Shown here: piece after piece, positions 63,833-64,000 of the stretch
Layout: every line of letters begins with the position of its first letter
Position numbering within the stretch: position 1 is the stretch's first letter
Origin: Strongyloides papillosus
Lineage: Eukaryota > Nematoda > Chromadorea > Rhabditida > Strongyloididae
DNA: 64,000 bases
Direction of reading: 5' to 3'
NCBI GenBank assembly: GCA_005656395.1
Contig: SRSI01000044.1
Span: 1,240,001 to 1,304,000 of the forward strand
Notes under the pieces: model-generated
The model's database searches: none
Seen by the model: only the letters and a program-made list of their open reading frames with translations
Told to the model about the DNA's origin: nothing
Translations under genes and position numbers: made by a program

Positions 63833-64000
63833 TGCTTCTTCATTAGGTAACAACTCTCGGTTAGGTGGTGGGAACCAGCTAGCATGTATCCGCTGGGATA
63901 CATGTAGCAGGAGGCCTCGCTACACCTGAAATAAGGCCACGCCACCATAAGAGGACGTAAATAAATGAGACTCTTTAAGGAATGATTATATTGTAAATAA
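63833..64000 (+). other. Structured, relatively G+C-rich leader after the putative LTR
   Basis: A long hairpin at 63878-63908 (CATGTATCC/GGATACATG plus GCTA/TAGC, one bulged G, loop GCTG) and a second at 63913-63938 (GGCCT/AGGCC) are enclosed by GGTGG (63864-63868) and CCACC (63942-63946), giving a possible three-way junction. TGGTGGGAACC at 63866 is complementary to a sequence ending in CCA and might be a tRNA primer-binding site, though it is 33 bases from the proposed LTR end. No open frame is seen. Confidence 0.45.

Noticed and set aside
63866..63879. tRNA primer-binding site as firm evidence for the LTR
   Set aside because: The sequence is complementary to a CCA-ending 3' terminus, but I cannot match it to a known tRNA and it is 33 bases from the proposed LTR end, so it is kept only as a possibility.

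Overview
The window looks like part of a very A+T-rich nematode nuclear genome, most likely of the Strongyloides group. I infer this from four things. Introns are mostly tiny (36-60 nt) with gtaagt...ttttag borders. Intergenic DNA is long and almost pure A/T. Gene content is metazoan (paired-box homeobox, BRAG-type Arf exchange factor, M13 protease, mitochondrial glutamate dehydrogenase). Several genes have a strong splice-acceptor-like site just upstream of the ATG, as expected where leaders are trans-spliced. The exact species cannot be read from the sequence.

Layout. 0.3-2.3 kb (-): a Pax3/7 gene with paired domain, octapeptide and Ser50 homeodomain. 5.1-8.1 kb (-): an 871-residue protein with three WH2 actin-binding motifs. 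13.3-14.2 kb (-): a small membrane protein with a Gln/Tyr-rich tail. 15.4-16.4 kb (+): an orphan protein. 18.4-19.1 kb (+): a secreted Pro/Ala/Cys-rich protein, convergent with a neprilysin-like protease (19.8-22.4 kb, -). 24.3-25.0 kb (+): a PRA1/ARL6IP5-like membrane protein. 28.1-29.2 kb (+): a medium-chain dehydrogenase lacking the zinc ligands. 35.0-41.0 kb (+): an IQ-Sec7-PH Arf exchange factor. 43.4-45.1 kb (+): glutamate dehydrogenase. 46.0-46.9 kb (+): a secreted VWA-like protein. 52.1-52.4 kb (+): a small secreted His/Cys-rich protein. All multi-exon models given here were joined by hand, and every one keeps frame across its splice sites.

From about 49 kb to the end the window is accessory in character. 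It holds a mariner-like relic, two nested TA-flanked elements, a complete 2.44-kb piggyBac element with a dead transposase, a 219-bp internally deleted derivative of it (a MITE) in opposite orientation, a decayed reading frame, and at the right edge what appears to be the 5' long terminal repeat and leader of an LTR retrotransposon. The most unusual signal is in that last part: three consecutive hairpins with the same apical stem, loop and bulge position, but with outer stems whose sequences differ while pairing is kept.

The genes are ordinary single transcription units and show no operon or pathway relationship. No tRNA, rRNA, spliced-leader RNA or CRISPR array was recognised.
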